This document shows, piece by piece, positions 1 through 10,731 of a stretch of DNA of 64,000 bases; position 1 is the first letter of the stretch, and each line of letters opens with the position of its first letter. Where the stretch lies: positions 252,164 to 316,163 of the forward strand of contig NZ_ABOX02000001.1 of assembly GCF_000172555.1 (NCBI RefSeq). Direction: 5' to 3'. A program made the translations under genes and the position numbers. This stretch comes from Pedosphaera parvula Ellin514 (lineage in GTDB: Bacteria > Verrucomicrobiota > Verrucomicrobiia > Limisphaerales > Pedosphaeraceae). The notes beneath the pieces are model-generated. The model was not told the origin of the DNA, searched no databases, and worked only from the letters and a program-made list of their open reading frames with translations.

Positions 1-2829
1 AAAACGGATATCCGTAGGCCGATAAAACTCCTCGGCAAAGTGGCCGAGATAACTGACCAATCCGGGAAGTGAATCGTTTTTAGGGTTCACGGCCCAGACA
101 ATTTCGTCCAGTGCGATCACCATTTCACGTGCGCAACCGCGAACCTGCTGGATGAGTTCCTTTGCTTCCTCCGAAGTTGTTTTCTCACGATTGGCGAGTG
201 CGCTTAACATGCTGATTCGTGTCAGGCTGGTGCCGAGATCATCGTGGAGATCGCGTGCGATTCGGGCACGTTCTTGTTCCATTTCACGCTGACGTTGCAC
301 ACCCTCCAATCTGCGCTGGAATCTTTGGCGCTGGACCAGGGCAACAACGAATCCAAGCGTTGCAAATGTTACCATACCCAGGAAGGCCTTAAACCACCAC
401 GTTTCCCAGAAATACGGCATTACCGTGAACGCCAGCGTATCGCCTTCCTCATTCCAGATGCCATCGTTGTTGCAGGCGGCTACACGAAAATGATAGTTCC
501 CGGGTTGCAAAGGGCCGTAACCGATCAGGCGCTGTCCGTCAGTAAGTTGCCATTTATCGTCGCCGCCTTCGAGTTTCACGCGGAAGCGCACACCATCAGG
601 AGCGGCAAAATTCAAGCCAGTGTAGCGAAATTGCACATAGTGCCGGCCGGGCGGTATTATTACGGGGACTGTTGATTTTAGTGTTTTTAGTGGAGCCCCA
701 ATGTGAGGGGGAACATCCATCAGTCTGCCGTCCACGAGCATGTCCTCGATGATGACGGTGGGTGGATTTTGATTGGGAACCGATGTCAACGGATCAACCG
801 ACGCCACTCCGTTTGCGGTGGAGAACCAGAGCTTGCCATTCGTTGAGCGCCAGCAGGACGGCTGGAATCCGCTGGAACATTCCAACGCTGGCAGGCCGTC
901 AAACTGTCCATACACCCGACAGCGCAAGTTGCTCTCCTTTCCGGCTATCACAGATTCCAAGGCATTCCTACTCACCCTGAAGATGCCGGCATAGGTTCCG
1001 CCCCACAAATAGCCATCGTGACTGTCGAGCAGTTGCGAAACGTTGTTGTCAGGCAGTCCGTCGGTCTTAAGGCAGCGCGTAAAGTGTCCGTTACTAAATC
1101 GCAGTAATCCCCCTCCGAGCGTGCCGATCCAGACGGCCCCGTTTGTGTCCGGCATGACTGCCGAGAATCGAACAGCCGGCCAATCTGTCGGCGGTGTAAA
1201 TCGGGTGAATTTGCCCTCAAAGTATTTCCAAAGTTCGCCAGGACCTGTGCCGATCCAGAGGGCACCTGAGGCATCTTCCGCAATGTCGCCAACCGCATGC
1301 AGATCGACGAATCCTTCGGCTGAACCGTATTGCTTGACTGTGCCATGGTCAAAGCAATAGAGGCCGGTCAATTGGCCGATCCATAACCGTTCGTGGCTAT
1401 CGTTGAATAAAACCCGGATGTTTCCGAACGATGCTTGAGGACGGCTAATTTTGCCATCTCGAAATTGCATAAGGCCGTGATTCAGAGTTCCGATCCAAAC
1501 ACCCCCGTCGGTGGCCGGGAAAACGGTGACGCTCTCATTCGGATCATTTTCCGAGGCGGGCAAAAAGGCTTTCACGAACCTGCCATTTTTCCACCGAGCC
1601 AATTCACCCGACATGGTGCCTGTCCAGAGAGCACCATCTGCATCCACACAAACCGAACTGACCACTTTATCTGGCAAGCCATCCCCCTGGCCCAAGGCGC
1701 GGAAGAAGCGTTCGCGGATTTGCGCAATACCGCCACCATGCAGCCCGATCCAGATATCACCCTCTGCGTCCTGAAACCAGCAAGTGATAAACCTGCTGGG
1801 CAGGCCAGATCTTTCAGTCAACAAATGTGCAGTGCCGTCGGATTTGCAATGCAACAAGCCACGTCCGTTGGCCACCAGCCACGCATTGCCCCGGGCATCG
1901 CCGTGGAGGCTGAAGGTGCCGGAGGTGATGCTGTCCAGCAATTCTTCTGATTGGATTTCAACTGCCCATCGGTCATTGAGAAATTTGCGCAACCGTTTTT
2001 TTTCCAGAACCCAAAGTCCACCATCACGGCTGAATGAGATTTGGAGGATTTTCTCCGGCGTAGGACCGTTTGTAGGCGTGCGATCAACAAAGTCATTTCC
2101 ATCTCGAGTCATTAGATGATGAGGGGTGGCAACCCAGATTTGACGGGTGGCATCCCTTGCCAATGCGACTGCAGATGTCTCGGGCAATCCTTGAGAAACG
2201 AAATCAAAATGATTGCTGGAAAAGCATCCGAGACGTTTGCCCTGGGTGATGAACCACACAGCCCCATCATGATCCAGCGAAAAGGTTAGGGGATCAGGTT
2301 CCATCATGGGCCTTGGATCAAGCAACTCCCATCGGCTGCCTGTCGAGAGATCGAGTTTTCCTAAATATGCCTGCTCTCCCGCGAACAATATGGAATTGGA
2401 GCGCACGCAAAGAGCCTCTGCCAGGCGCAGATGCGGCTCGATTCGGGGGGGGCGAAACAATTGGAAGCGGCCATGCTGAAAGGCCGTCACGGATTCGTTG
2501 CCCATGAGGATCCAGAGACGCCCGCTTTCATCCACGCTTAGATGTTCCACCTGAACATCTCTCAATTCCTCGGTATTTTGCTGGTTGAACGAAACAAAGC
2601 GCGCGCCATCGAAGCGGGCGAGACCACCATAACGCGTACCTACCCAGAGATAGCCGTCTGGTGTCTGTGCGATGCTGGAAACCCAGTTTTGGGGCAGTCC
2701 TTTGTCGGTCTGCCAGGCGTGGATCAGGTAATCGTGCTTCGTTTCAACATCGCCCGGTTCCGCCAAGACAACAGTTTGTGTAAACAAACCGCAAAGCAGC
2801 AGGGTGAAAATGAGCAGACGGTTCGTCAC
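1..2829 (-). CDS. Two-component propeller sensor histidine kinase (3' end outside window)
   Basis: Hybrid periplasmic sensor whose kinase domain is cut by the window start; 943 codons are visible. Reading from the GTG at 2829 there is a signal peptide (ending near VVLAEPGD) and about a dozen propeller blades with repeated 'DGxLWxGT' motifs. A Y_Y_Y domain follows, then one transmembrane segment (about residues 820-840), a coiled linker and a HisKA_3 dimerisation helix with phospho-His862 in ARDLHDDLGTSLTRIS. The ATPase domain lies off the edge. The frame has no stop from 2829 to 1, and an upstream in-frame TAA limits the start. No good ribosome binding site is visible, so the GTG start is tentative. 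HisKA_3 kinases normally phosphorylate NarL-type regulators, and one is encoded on the same strand at 8296-8934. Confidence 0.9.
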   Translation of the reverse strand, partial: MTNRLLIFTLLLCGLFTQTVVLAEPGDVETKHDYLIHAWQTDKGLPQNWVSSIAQTPDGYLWVGTRYGGLARFDGARFVSFNQQNTEELRDVQVEHLSVDESGRLWILMGNESVTAFQHGRFQLFRPPRIEPHLRLAEALCVRSNSILFAGEQAYLGKLDLSTGSRWELLDPRPMMEPDPLTFSLDHDGAVWFITQGKRLGCFSSNHFDFVSQGLPETSAVALARDATRQIWVATPHHLMTRDGNDFVDRTPTNGPTPEKILQISFSRDGGLWVLEKKRLRKFLNDRWAVEIQSEELLDSITSGTFSLHGDARGNAWLVANGRGLLHCKSDGTAHLLTERSGLPSRFITCWFQDAEGDIWIGLHGGGIAQIRERFFRALGQGDGLPDKVVSSVCVDADGALWTGTMSGELARWKNGRFVKAFLPASENDPNESVTVFPATDGGVWIGTLNHGLMQFRDGKISRPQASFGNIRVLFNDSHERLWIGQLTGLYCFDHGTVKQYGSAEGFVDLHAVGDIAEDASGALWIGTGPGELWKYFEGKFTRFTPPTDWPAVRFSAVMPDTNGAVWIGTLGGGLLRFSNGHFTRCLKTDGLPDNNVSQLLDSHDGYLWGGTYAGIFRVSRNALESVIAGKESNLRCRVYGQFDGLPALECSSGFQPSCWRSTNGKLWFSTANGVASVDPLTSVPNQNPPTVIIEDMLVDGRLMDVPPHIGAPLKTLKSTVPVIIPPGRHYVQFRYTGLNFAAPDGVRFRVKLEGGDDKWQLTDGQRLIGYGPLQPGNYHFRVAACNNDGIWNEEGDTLAFTVMPYFWETWWFKAFLGMVTFATLGFVVALVQRQRFQRRLEGVQRQREMEQERARIARDLHDDLGTSLTRISMLSALANREKTTSEEAKELIQQVRGCAREMVIALDEIVWAVNPKNDSLPGLVSYLGHFAEEFYRPTDIRF

Positions 2830-3115
2830 GATTACAACAATTAAGTTTTATAATGGCAGATTTTGAGGGGGCAAGGCAACGAGCATTTCGATAAGGCAAG
2901 CAAAAGAAGGTTCGAAGCGGAAGCAAGCCATCCTTGGTTGTCCTCCCAAGCACCTGTATCCTCGCTTTGGACGATATTCAGGAGGGGGCATTTCAGGCAT
3001 GATTCAGACTCGAACCCAAGCCAGTTGAGCATGCGTTTGTGAGAAGCATTTGTCTGTTAATGGCGGGAGAGCATGAAGTGAAGAATTGAAGTCAACAACC
3101 CAGAAACCTGTGGAC

Positions 3116-6100
3116 ATGAAACAAAAAAAACAATTACGTGCTGTTGTGGCCGTAACCGCCCTGAACGCCTGCCTCTTTCTCCCGCAGGCCCAGGCTGCCA
3201 ACAAAACGTGGTCCGGGGCTGGCAGTGATGCCAACTGGAGTACCGGTGCCAATTGGGGTGGCACGGCACCTGCGAACAATGACAACCTGATATTCAGCGA
3301 TACGACACAGCAAAACAACACCAACAATATCAGCAATTTGACGCTTGGATTTGCCAATTTCAACAACGGCGGATTTGTTCTCAACGGCAACCTTCTCACC
3401 CTAAACGGATCGACGACCGCTTTCTTCACCAATTCTGCGGGAACCAATATCATCTCCTCCCCATTGATCACCGGTGCCCCTGGTGGCAGATACTGGTTTA
3501 TCTCTCCCAATTCTGAACTGCGATTGACGGCTGCGTTGACGAACAATGTCGCCACGGGAGCATCTGTTGGCTGGCTGAACCTGACCAACGGTGGAACGGT
3601 GCGAATCATGAACAGCGCCAAGAGCACGCGGGGCATGGATTTATTTCAAGGCACGGTGATTGTGGATGGAAGTTCAGCTTTGGTGGATGCTGCAAATGAC
3701 GGTTTCCGTTTCAAACCACCAACGGGATCCACGGCAGCAGTGCAACTTACCAACAATGGCACGATTCGAATTGGGACCGGTGGTAATTTTCGCATGGGCC
3801 ACAACGGAAACGGCATTGGTGGCATTGCTGGCGCGGGCAGCATCAGCCGGATGGATATGAGTTCAGGCACACTTGAACTCTATGGCCCTGCAGTCAATGT
3901 CCTGGTAGGTGACCTTGTAGCTGGAGCAACGGGCATATTCAATCAAAACGGCGGCCTGGTCTGGGGCAGTGGGGGCAGCGGAAATGCCGTGACCATTGGC
4001 AACTCGGTGAATGCGGATGGCACTTATAATCTTAACGGTGGGGTGTTGTGGATTGCCAAAGTGCAACAGGGCAACCCTGGGGCCACCAACGTGGTGTTTA
4101 ATTTCAACGGCGGCACTTTGAAACCGACGGCAAGTTCAACGACTTTCATGCAGGGATTGCTCACGGCGAAGATTTTGAGTGGTGGTGCATTTATTGACAC
4201 GACCAACTTAAACATCACGATTGGACAATCTCTGGCGGGCATCGGCAACCTGACCAAGCTCGGCACGGGCACTTTAATGCTCACCGGGGCCAGTTCTTAT
4301 AGCGGTTCAACGGTGGTGAGTAACGGCACGCTGTCGCTTGGCACGGATTGGATAAACGGCGGCGGTGGCCTTGTGGTCGCCGACGGGGCTACTCTGAGCC
4401 TCACCAATACCGGCAGCACCCTCTCAGTTTCCTCACTGAACATGGGATCTGTTGGGGCAAGCACACTGCAATTGAACTTCACGAATGGCAACCCTGTTTC
4501 TGCCTCAATCGTTGCGGGGACTTTGACGGGCCATGGATCAGTGTTCGTCAATATCGCTGGCACCGGTTTGACTGCGGGAGCCTTTCCATTGGTGAACTTT
4601 ACCAGCGGGAGTGGCTTGGCAAGTTTCCATCTTGGATATGTGCCGCCTGGGGTTTCTGCGAGCCTTGTAACGACGCCTACCAGCATTCAGTTGAATATAT
4701 CGAGCGTGGGCAAGAGCCTTGCCTGGACCGGCGCGGCGAACAATCAATGGGATACGAGTTCAATCAACTGGTATGACCTGGGGAACGGCAACAATCCGGC
4801 CACTTACTCACAATCCGGCGGCTTCGGCGACATGGTGACTTTCGACGACACGCTGACAGGCAGCCCTGCCATCAACCTGACGTTTGCCGTGGTGCCAGTT
4901 ACAATGAGCTTTAACAACAATGGTGCGGCCTACAGTTTCACAGGGGCTGGTAAGATCAGTGGCGTGGGCAGCCTTACCAAAAACGGGTTTCAGGCTTTGA
5001 CACTCGGAACGGTCAATGATTATGCCGGCGGAACGTTTTTGAACTCAGGCTCCATTTATCTTGGCGCGAACCAGGCGTTAGGCACTGGAGCGGCCACACT
5101 GAATCTTGGCACGCTTGCCAGTGACAGCACGACCGCGCGCACGTTGCCAAACACTCTTATCCAAAATGCCGACACGGGCATCATTTTAGGCGATACAGCT
5201 AACACCGGTACGCTGACCTTGGCAGGCGGGCTCAACCTTGGCGGTGGTGCAACCAGGACATTGAACTTCAATAGCGATGTGGTGGTTACTGGTTCATTGA
5301 CCAATGGCGGTATCAGCACCAAGGCTGGATCGGGAACACTGACCATTAAGGGTAATTCCGCTCAAACCGGTCTCGTGGCCCAACAGCAAGGTGACGTCAT
5401 CGTTGATGGCGCCCAGTTTACCAATGCTGACGGCTGGCGATTGCAAAACACATTCCCCGGTTCCACGATGCGTTTAGTGGTCACCAACGGCGGTGTTCTG
5501 AACGTCGCAGTTGCTGGCAACACAGGCAATCTGCGCGTAGGTCTCGCTGGCGGCGATAATTCAGCGGACAACATCCTGGACATTTCCGGGACCGTTGATC
5601 TGACTCCATCAATCGCAGTAGCTGGCAACAACGCGGTGAACCTTGGCGCGTCGGGCGTCAACGATATCCTGTATTTGCGCTCAGGCGGCCTTTTGAAGAC
5701 CCGCGCTGTTCTCGGCAGTGCGCCAGCCAATGCAGAAGTTCATTTTATGGGCGGCACGCTCACGGCCATCGTCAACGACACAGGTTTCATCCAGGGCTTG
5801 ACCAATACGTTCATGGATAACGGCGGCCTGACGGTCGACACGAGTAACTTTACCGTTACTGTACCTCAACCTTTGCTGGCTGCGGGTAATGGCGGCCTGA
5901 TCAAGGTGGGCACAGGCGCGCTCACTTTGACGGGAGCCAGCACTTACACGGGACCAACGGTAGTGAATGCTGGAAAACTGGTGCTCGGACCGGCCTTTAT
6001 TTCCCCCAGTGCCATCACGGTGAATGCCAATTCTACTCTGGCGTTCCTGCAATCTTCGTCAACCAACATCGTGCAAGTATCCAGTGTTCTCGTAGGTGGC

Positions 6101-8122
6101 GGCACCAACTCCGCTCTCGAAGCCGAACTTGCTGCAACGAATGCGCCTGCAGGCTATATGACAAATCTGATCTTGAATGGTTCGGTGGTGGTGAATGTGA
6201 CCGGACCAGCAACAGTGGGACGGTTTCCGTTATTCGGTTACGGGACGATCAGCGGGGCGGGTAACTTGACGATCGGCCAGTTGCCGCTCGGAACGGTGGC
6301 CACGATTGCCACAAATACCACGGCTCATACGGTTGACCTGGTGGTCAGCGGATTTGCATCAGAGATTTGGATTGGAAACATCAATGCGAACTGGGACACG
6401 ATCACGACCAATTGGGTGTTGAGTGGAGTTCCATTGGCTTTCTCGCAGGCGGCCAATGTGGTTCTTAATGATTCTGCGAGCAATTCAGTGGTAAATTTGG
6501 CTACGACCTTGTCGCCCAGCAGCGTGGGGGTGAGTAACTCGGCTTTGAGCTATCAGTTCTCCGGACCGGGCAACTTGAGCGGCAGCATGACCTTGACGAA
6601 GGAGGGAACAAATAGCCTTACCATTAGCAGCACGAACAGCTTCGTCGGCCGTGTGAGCATAAATGCAGGAACCGTGGTGCTTGGTTCTGCCACAGGGCTG
6701 GGGGCAACGGCAAACAGTGTCTACATCACGAACAGCGGCGCGCTCGACGTGGGTGGCAATAATTTAGGGTTGCAGCCCATCATCGCGTCCGGGAGTGGAG
6801 TGAATGGCAGCGGAGCGATCGTCAATTCCGGGGCCGCCCAGAATGATGCCCTCCGCAACCTGACTCTCGCTGGTGACACAACAGTTAGTGCAGCGATTGG
6901 CCTACGCACCATTGCAGATAGCGATCCTGGTCTGGTTGGCAATGGACATAAACTGATCAAAGTGGGGCCCAGTCAATTCAACATCAATGGTGGAACCACC
7001 GTGGCTGGATTGACGAACGTTTGGACCACTGATCTCGGTGACGTTGACATTCGACAAGGGATACTTTCGTTTGAACGACGCACAGCATTGGGACGGACGA
7101 ATAATACGATTACGATCGAAGCCGGAGCAACACTCCTGCTTTTCAGTCTGAATCAAACGCTTTCTCAACCTGTAAACAAGATCGTCATGACGAACGCAAT
7201 CCTTCAGGGCTCGGGTGCGACAGCAGGGGATGTCAACGCGTTGGCTGGTCTGATTACACTCAATGGTTCAACTAACGCCATCAACTCAACCGCCGGCACG
7301 GTTCTTAGCCTGAACGGCCCGATTACTGGGACAGGTGGTGCGACTTACGACGGTTCGGTCACATTGGCAGGAGCAAACACTTACACCGGTCCAACGATAG
7401 TGTCCGGTGGCACATTGACCCTGGCTTCCGGCGCGCTGTTGGGCGGGACGACCAGCATCATCGCCAGCAGCAACGGCACTCTCGACATCTCGGCTGTATC
7501 TCCTTTGACTTTGGGAGCAGGGCAGACACTTGGTGGCTCGGGTGTCGTGAATGGCAGTGTCGTGGCGAACGGCCCGGTGGCTCCGGGCGATTCCATTGGC
7601 ACACTTACCATCAATGGAGATTTGACCTTGGCCGGCAATCTTTTAATCGAGGTGAACAGGTCTCTGCCGCAGCCGAACGACTCCATAACGGTTTCTGGAA
7701 TCTTGAACAATACCGGGGCTCATTCCGTCGTTGTGACAAATTTGGGGACTGCACTGGTCGCGGGTGACAAGTTCACACTGTTCAACCAACCCATCCCCAA
7801 CGGTGGTGCGCTGACTGTCACCGGCGGAAATGCGACCTGGACGAACAATCTGGCGGTTGATGGTAGTATTTCGGTGTTATCTGTCGGGAGTCCAGTGAAC
7901 CCAAATCCAACGCCCATCACATTCTCGTATGCTGGGGGCAATATCAACTTGAGTTGGCCAGCCGATCACACGGGTTGGCATTTGCAGGTCCAGACGAATT
8001 CGCTGACCACGGGGTTGAGCACCAATTGGTTTACGGTGCCTGGATCGACGACGACCAATGCCATGAGCATTCCGGTGAGTGCCGGCAATCCATGTGTGTT
8101 CTTCCGCCTGGTGTATCCATAA
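3116..8122 (+). CDS. Giant autotransporter-associated beta-strand repeat protein
   Basis: Secreted or surface beta-helix protein of 1668 residues. I start at the second in-frame Met (3116) because it gives a clean signal peptide: KQKK, a hydrophobic stretch, then a PQAQA-type cleavage site. An ATG at 3086 would add 10 residues. The body is built from repeats of the kind 'GxGxLTKxGTGTLxLTGAxxYxGxTxVxxGTL', seen for example near residues 385-420, 930-965 and 1410-1450. These are the passenger-associated strand repeats common in Verrucomicrobia and Planctomycetes. The last 75 residues form a separate domain ending in FFRLVYP that resembles shared C-terminal tails in Pedosphaera-like genomes. No proteobacterial-type barrel is visible. 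Its ligand or role cannot be read from sequence. It lies between a histidine kinase and a response regulator on the opposite strand. Confidence 0.88.
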   Translation: MKQKKQLRAVVAVTALNACLFLPQAQAANKTWSGAGSDANWSTGANWGGTAPANNDNLIFSDTTQQNNTNNISNLTLGFANFNNGGFVLNGNLLTLNGSTTAFFTNSAGTNIISSPLITGAPGGRYWFISPNSELRLTAALTNNVATGASVGWLNLTNGGTVRIMNSAKSTRGMDLFQGTVIVDGSSALVDAANDGFRFKPPTGSTAAVQLTNNGTIRIGTGGNFRMGHNGNGIGGIAGAGSISRMDMSSGTLELYGPAVNVLVGDLVAGATGIFNQNGGLVWGSGGSGNAVTIGNSVNADGTYNLNGGVLWIAKVQQGNPGATNVVFNFNGGTLKPTASSTTFMQGLLTAKILSGGAFIDTTNLNITIGQSLAGIGNLTKLGTGTLMLTGASSYSGSTVVSNGTLSLGTDWINGGGGLVVADGATLSLTNTGSTLSVSSLNMGSVGASTLQLNFTNGNPVSASIVAGTLTGHGSVFVNIAGTGLTAGAFPLVNFTSGSGLASFHLGYVPPGVSASLVTTPTSIQLNISSVGKSLAWTGAANNQWDTSSINWYDLGNGNNPATYSQSGGFGDMVTFDDTLTGSPAINLTFAVVPVTMSFNNNGAAYSFTGAGKISGVGSLTKNGFQALTLGTVNDYAGGTFLNSGSIYLGANQALGTGAATLNLGTLASDSTTARTLPNTLIQNADTGIILGDTANTGTLTLAGGLNLGGGATRTLNFNSDVVVTGSLTNGGISTKAGSGTLTIKGNSAQTGLVAQQQGDVIVDGAQFTNADGWRLQNTFPGSTMRLVVTNGGVLNVAVAGNTGNLRVGLAGGDNSADNILDISGTVDLTPSIAVAGNNAVNLGASGVNDILYLRSGGLLKTRAVLGSAPANAEVHFMGGTLTAIVNDTGFIQGLTNTFMDNGGLTVDTSNFTVTVPQPLLAAGNGGLIKVGTGALTLTGASTYTGPTVVNAGKLVLGPAFISPSAITVNANSTLAFLQSSSTNIVQVSSVLVGGGTNSALEAELAATNAPAGYMTNLILNGSVVVNVTGPATVGRFPLFGYGTISGAGNLTIGQLPLGTVATIATNTTAHTVDLVVSGFASEIWIGNINANWDTITTNWVLSGVPLAFSQAANVVLNDSASNSVVNLATTLSPSSVGVSNSALSYQFSGPGNLSGSMTLTKEGTNSLTISSTNSFVGRVSINAGTVVLGSATGLGATANSVYITNSGALDVGGNNLGLQPIIASGSGVNGSGAIVNSGAAQNDALRNLTLAGDTTVSAAIGLRTIADSDPGLVGNGHKLIKVGPSQFNINGGTTVAGLTNVWTTDLGDVDIRQGILSFERRTALGRTNNTITIEAGATLLLFSLNQTLSQPVNKIVMTNAILQGSGATAGDVNALAGLITLNGSTNAINSTAGTVLSLNGPITGTGGATYDGSVTLAGANTYTGPTIVSGGTLTLASGALLGGTTSIIASSNGTLDISAVSPLTLGAGQTLGGSGVVNGSVVANGPVAPGDSIGTLTINGDLTLAGNLLIEVNRSLPQPNDSITVSGILNNTGAHSVVVTNLGTALVAGDKFTLFNQPIPNGGALTVTGGNATWTNNLAVDGSISVLSVGSPVNPNPTPITFSYAGGNINLSWPADHTGWHLQVQTNSLTTGLSTNWFTVPGSTTTNAMSIPVSAGNPCVFFRLVYP

Positions 8123-8138
8123 TATTTATGCAAAACTT

Positions 8139-8170
8139 AAGTGCGCAGCCCCTCACGGTGCTGCGCACTT
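8139..8170. terminator. Bidirectional terminator between convergent genes
   Basis: Perfect 11-bp stem (AAGTGCGCAGC / GCTGCGCACTT) with a 10-nt loop, 16 bp after the stop of the repeat protein. Read on the minus strand it is followed by a T-rich stretch (AAGTTTTGC), so it could also end the response-regulator transcript. Confidence 0.75.
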
Positions 8171-8295
8171 TGAGCATCCGGGCTTGAAGTTTATTTACCT
8201 AACCGAGAGTGTTCGCGGTTGCGTGGTACGTTATGGGATTGTTGAAGAGCGCAGAACCCCTTCAATAGGCGTAATGGTAGTTGCGTCGAGGCCCG

Positions 8296-8934
8296 TCATT
8301 TCAGGTACTTCACGATTGCCTCCGAGCGCGAACGGATGTGAAGTTTTTCATAAATGTGACGTAGATGCGTGCGGACGGTGGTAACGCTGATTTGCATTTT
8401 GTCGGCGATTTCCTTGTTGGCAAACCCTTGCGTGAGAAGGTCGAGAATTTCTTTCTCCCTGTCGGTCAATGCCGCGGTATCAACAGTCGGAGAGGCCGGT
8501 TCATGAAAGGAATGCACTACCCGGTGGGCAACCTGGCTGCTCATGGGAGCGCCCCCTTCGCGTGCCGTGGTGATGGCTTCCATCACTTCTTCCGGCTCCG
8601 AGCGTTTCAGCAAATAACCGCTCGCTCCGGACTTGAGCGCCCGAAAAATGTGCTCGCTGTCCTCATAGACGGTCAGGACGATGACCTGCGTAGTGGGAAG
8701 CAATTCCTTCAGCCGACGGATACATTCCGTGCCGGGCATTTGCGGCAGGTTGAGATCCATGAGCACCACATGTGGCTTGGCCGGGGGCAGCTTCTGCAAG
8801 GCCTCCTCGCCAGATGCGCAAGCGATTACATTTTGCGTTCCGTAGGTCTCACCCACCAGCCGTGCGAGCGATCTGCGCAGGACGGCATCATCTTCGACGA
8901 TTCCAACAATCATATTCGTTTGCACCGGGGGCAT
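8296..8934 (-). CDS. NarL/LuxR-type response regulator
   Basis: DNA-binding response regulator of about 212 residues. From the ATG at 8934 the receiver domain spans residues 8-125, with the acidic pair at D15/D16, phospho-acceptor D60 in VVLMDLNLPQMPG, and the conserved Thr (VIVLT) and Lys (LLKRS). A LuxR-type helix-turn-helix follows: LTDREKEILDLL, then ISVTTVRTHLRHIYEKL. The frame is open further upstream to a TTG at 8976, and an ATG at 8913 would also keep the full receiver. None of the three starts has a strong ribosome binding site. The likely partner is the HisKA_3 kinase at 1-2829 on the same strand. The repeat-protein gene now lies between them. Confidence 0.92.
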   Translation of the reverse strand: MPPVQTNMIVGIVEDDAVLRRSLARLVGETYGTQNVIACASGEEALQKLPPAKPHVVLMDLNLPQMPGTECIRRLKELLPTTQVIVLTVYEDSEHIFRALKSGASGYLLKRSEPEEVMEAITTAREGGAPMSSQVAHRVVHSFHEPASPTVDTAALTDREKEILDLLTQGFANKEIADKMQISVTTVRTHLRHIYEKLHIRSRSEAIVKYLK

Positions 8935-9023
8935 CCTAAAAATATTGCAAATATATGACGACCGCGCCAGTGGCAAAATGACTGGGCATGCCGACCTGCA
9001 TTTGAGTTGCAGTGATTCCTTTG

Positions 9024-9975
9024 TTATTTTGAAACCGATTGCGACGCGGTGTTCGTAACGCTGGTTGGAATTATCGGACGCTCACGCGGAAGTTGACTGA
9101 AAGGCAGGACATTGCAGCGTTTGGCCCAGGCATCATACAGCGCCGCCATCTCCTTGACCTTTGCCGTGTGAGTGGATGCTAGGTTGTTTTGTTCGGTTCG
9201 GTCCGTCATGGTGTCGTAAAGTTCCCACTCATGTCCTTGGTGGGCGAGGAGCTTCCACTGTTGTAGCCGAACAGCGCGGTTCCCTTCATGTTCCCAGAAG
9301 ATGGGGGAGGGGTGCGGGCGCTTTTCTCCTTCGAAGATGGGGATCAGGCTGTTGCCCTCGAGTGGTTGAATTGAGCGGCCTTCGTAATTATTAGGATGTT
9401 TGGCGCCAGCCATTTCAACCAGTGTTGGCACGATGTCGGTAACGTGCGCGAGTTGGGCTGACACAGTGCCGGAATGTTTGATTCCTGCCGGCCAACGCGC
9501 AATGAATGGCGAGGCGATGCCGCCTTCATGCGTGAAGTGTTTATAAAGCACAAAAGGCGTGTCGCTGACGTTTGCCCATGGGAGTCCGTAGCTTTGCCAC
9601 GCATTGTCGGGCCCAGCGAAAATCGAATGATTGTTGTTGCCTACGGCAATGGGCCTTCCATCGCGTGTACGACTGGGGACATTATACCAATTTGGCTCAA
9701 TCGGCTCTGCGCAGGCTCCATTGTCAGAGAAAAAAATCACCAGCGTGTTTTGTTCAACTCCCTTCTGCTTTAGCGCGTCGAGAATATCTCCCACACCGTT
9801 ATCGAGGTTTTCGACCATGGCAGCATAGGTGGCCATTCGGTTGGCCTCCCATGATTTATCAATCACATTAGTCCACGCGGGCACATGCGGATCGCGAGGG
9901 GACAATGGCCAGTTTTTATCAATCAGACTCATTCGATTTGGCGCTGATAACGATTGGAGCGGATCGTATCCCAAC
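9024..9975 (-). pseudogene. 5'-truncated arylsulfatase (C-terminal part)
   Basis: The C-terminal two thirds of a type I sulfatase. Recognisable segments are LSPRDPHVPAW, the FSDNGACAEP core, THEGGIASPFIARWP and the family tail ELYDTMTDRTEQNNLA. The N-terminal third is absent, including the C-x-P-S-R motif whose Cys/Ser becomes formylglycine, so the product cannot be active. The frame stays open to 10103, but the roughly 45 residues beyond about 9975 do not look like sulfatase. A foreign segment with a LysR fragment begins there. The TAA stop and downstream part are intact. This is a truncated remnant rather than a short native gene. Confidence 0.75.
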
Positions 9976-10073
9976 CGGCGAGATAGCGTCGCCGATATTT
10001 GTTCGCCGAACCTGGAAGAAATTATTCCTGCTGTCAATTTTTCACGCCCTAAAACAAAGAAAGGGCAACGGAC

Positions 10074-10705
10074 GTGGCAGGAGGAAAGCGCGGCGAAATC
10101 CACATCGGCTATGCGCCATCATTGACGGTCGAACTTCTGCCGCTCGCATTGAGATACTTCCGGGAGTCCAACCCCGGTGTGCGTGTGCAGCTTCACGACT
10201 TGTCGACGCAGGAGATGTTGCGCGGAGTCACCAATGGAAAGTCAACGCGGCGCTGCTGGTGCAGGTGCCTCCCCAAGCCCTGGCAGGATTGGTTTTCCAG
10301 GAATTGCAGCATCATCCGGTTTGCGTCGCCATCCACCGGGCACACCCGTTGGCGCGGGCGCGCAGAGTGGGGCTGGAACGAGTCGCCAGGGAACGTCTCG
10401 TTGCTTTCACGCTTGCAGAGTATCCGGAGCATCAGGGTTGGATTGCTGAATTATTTGCGCCTCTGAACCGCCATCCGCAGATCGTTGATGAACACGACAG
10501 CTTCACCAGCCTCATCGCGGCAGTCGAATCGGGCAAGGGCCTCGCTTTGATTGCGCAACCGCTCAAGGGCCTGGCAAGCCCGAGATTAAGAATCCGCCCA
10601 TTGCAACCTGCTCCACCGCCGCTCGGAGTCGGCATTGTGTACAACAAAAAATTCAGGTCAACTTTGACGGACAACTTTATTGCCGCAGCCAGGCGGAATT
10701 CTTAA
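10074..10705 (+). pseudogene. LysR-type regulator remnant (effector domain only, frameshifted)
   Basis: Two overlapping frames together encode a LysR substrate-binding domain. The first gives GEIHIGYAPSLTVELLPLAL through LSTQEMLRGVTNGK. After a one-base shift near 10242 the second continues KVNAALLVQVPPQALAGLVF through ESGKGLALIAQPLKGLA to the stop at 10705. The N-terminal winged helix-turn-helix and linker helix are missing, so no DNA-binding protein can be made. It points towards the DoxX-like fragment at 10732-10965, and both have lost their 5' ends. Confidence 0.72.
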
Positions 10706-10731
10706 TTCTGTAATGTTTCTTCAATGCCCAA

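Noticed and set aside
9830-10125. Short plus-strand frames opposite the sulfatase remnant
   Set aside because: Antisense shadows and junction sequence; the LysR homology only begins at about 10074.
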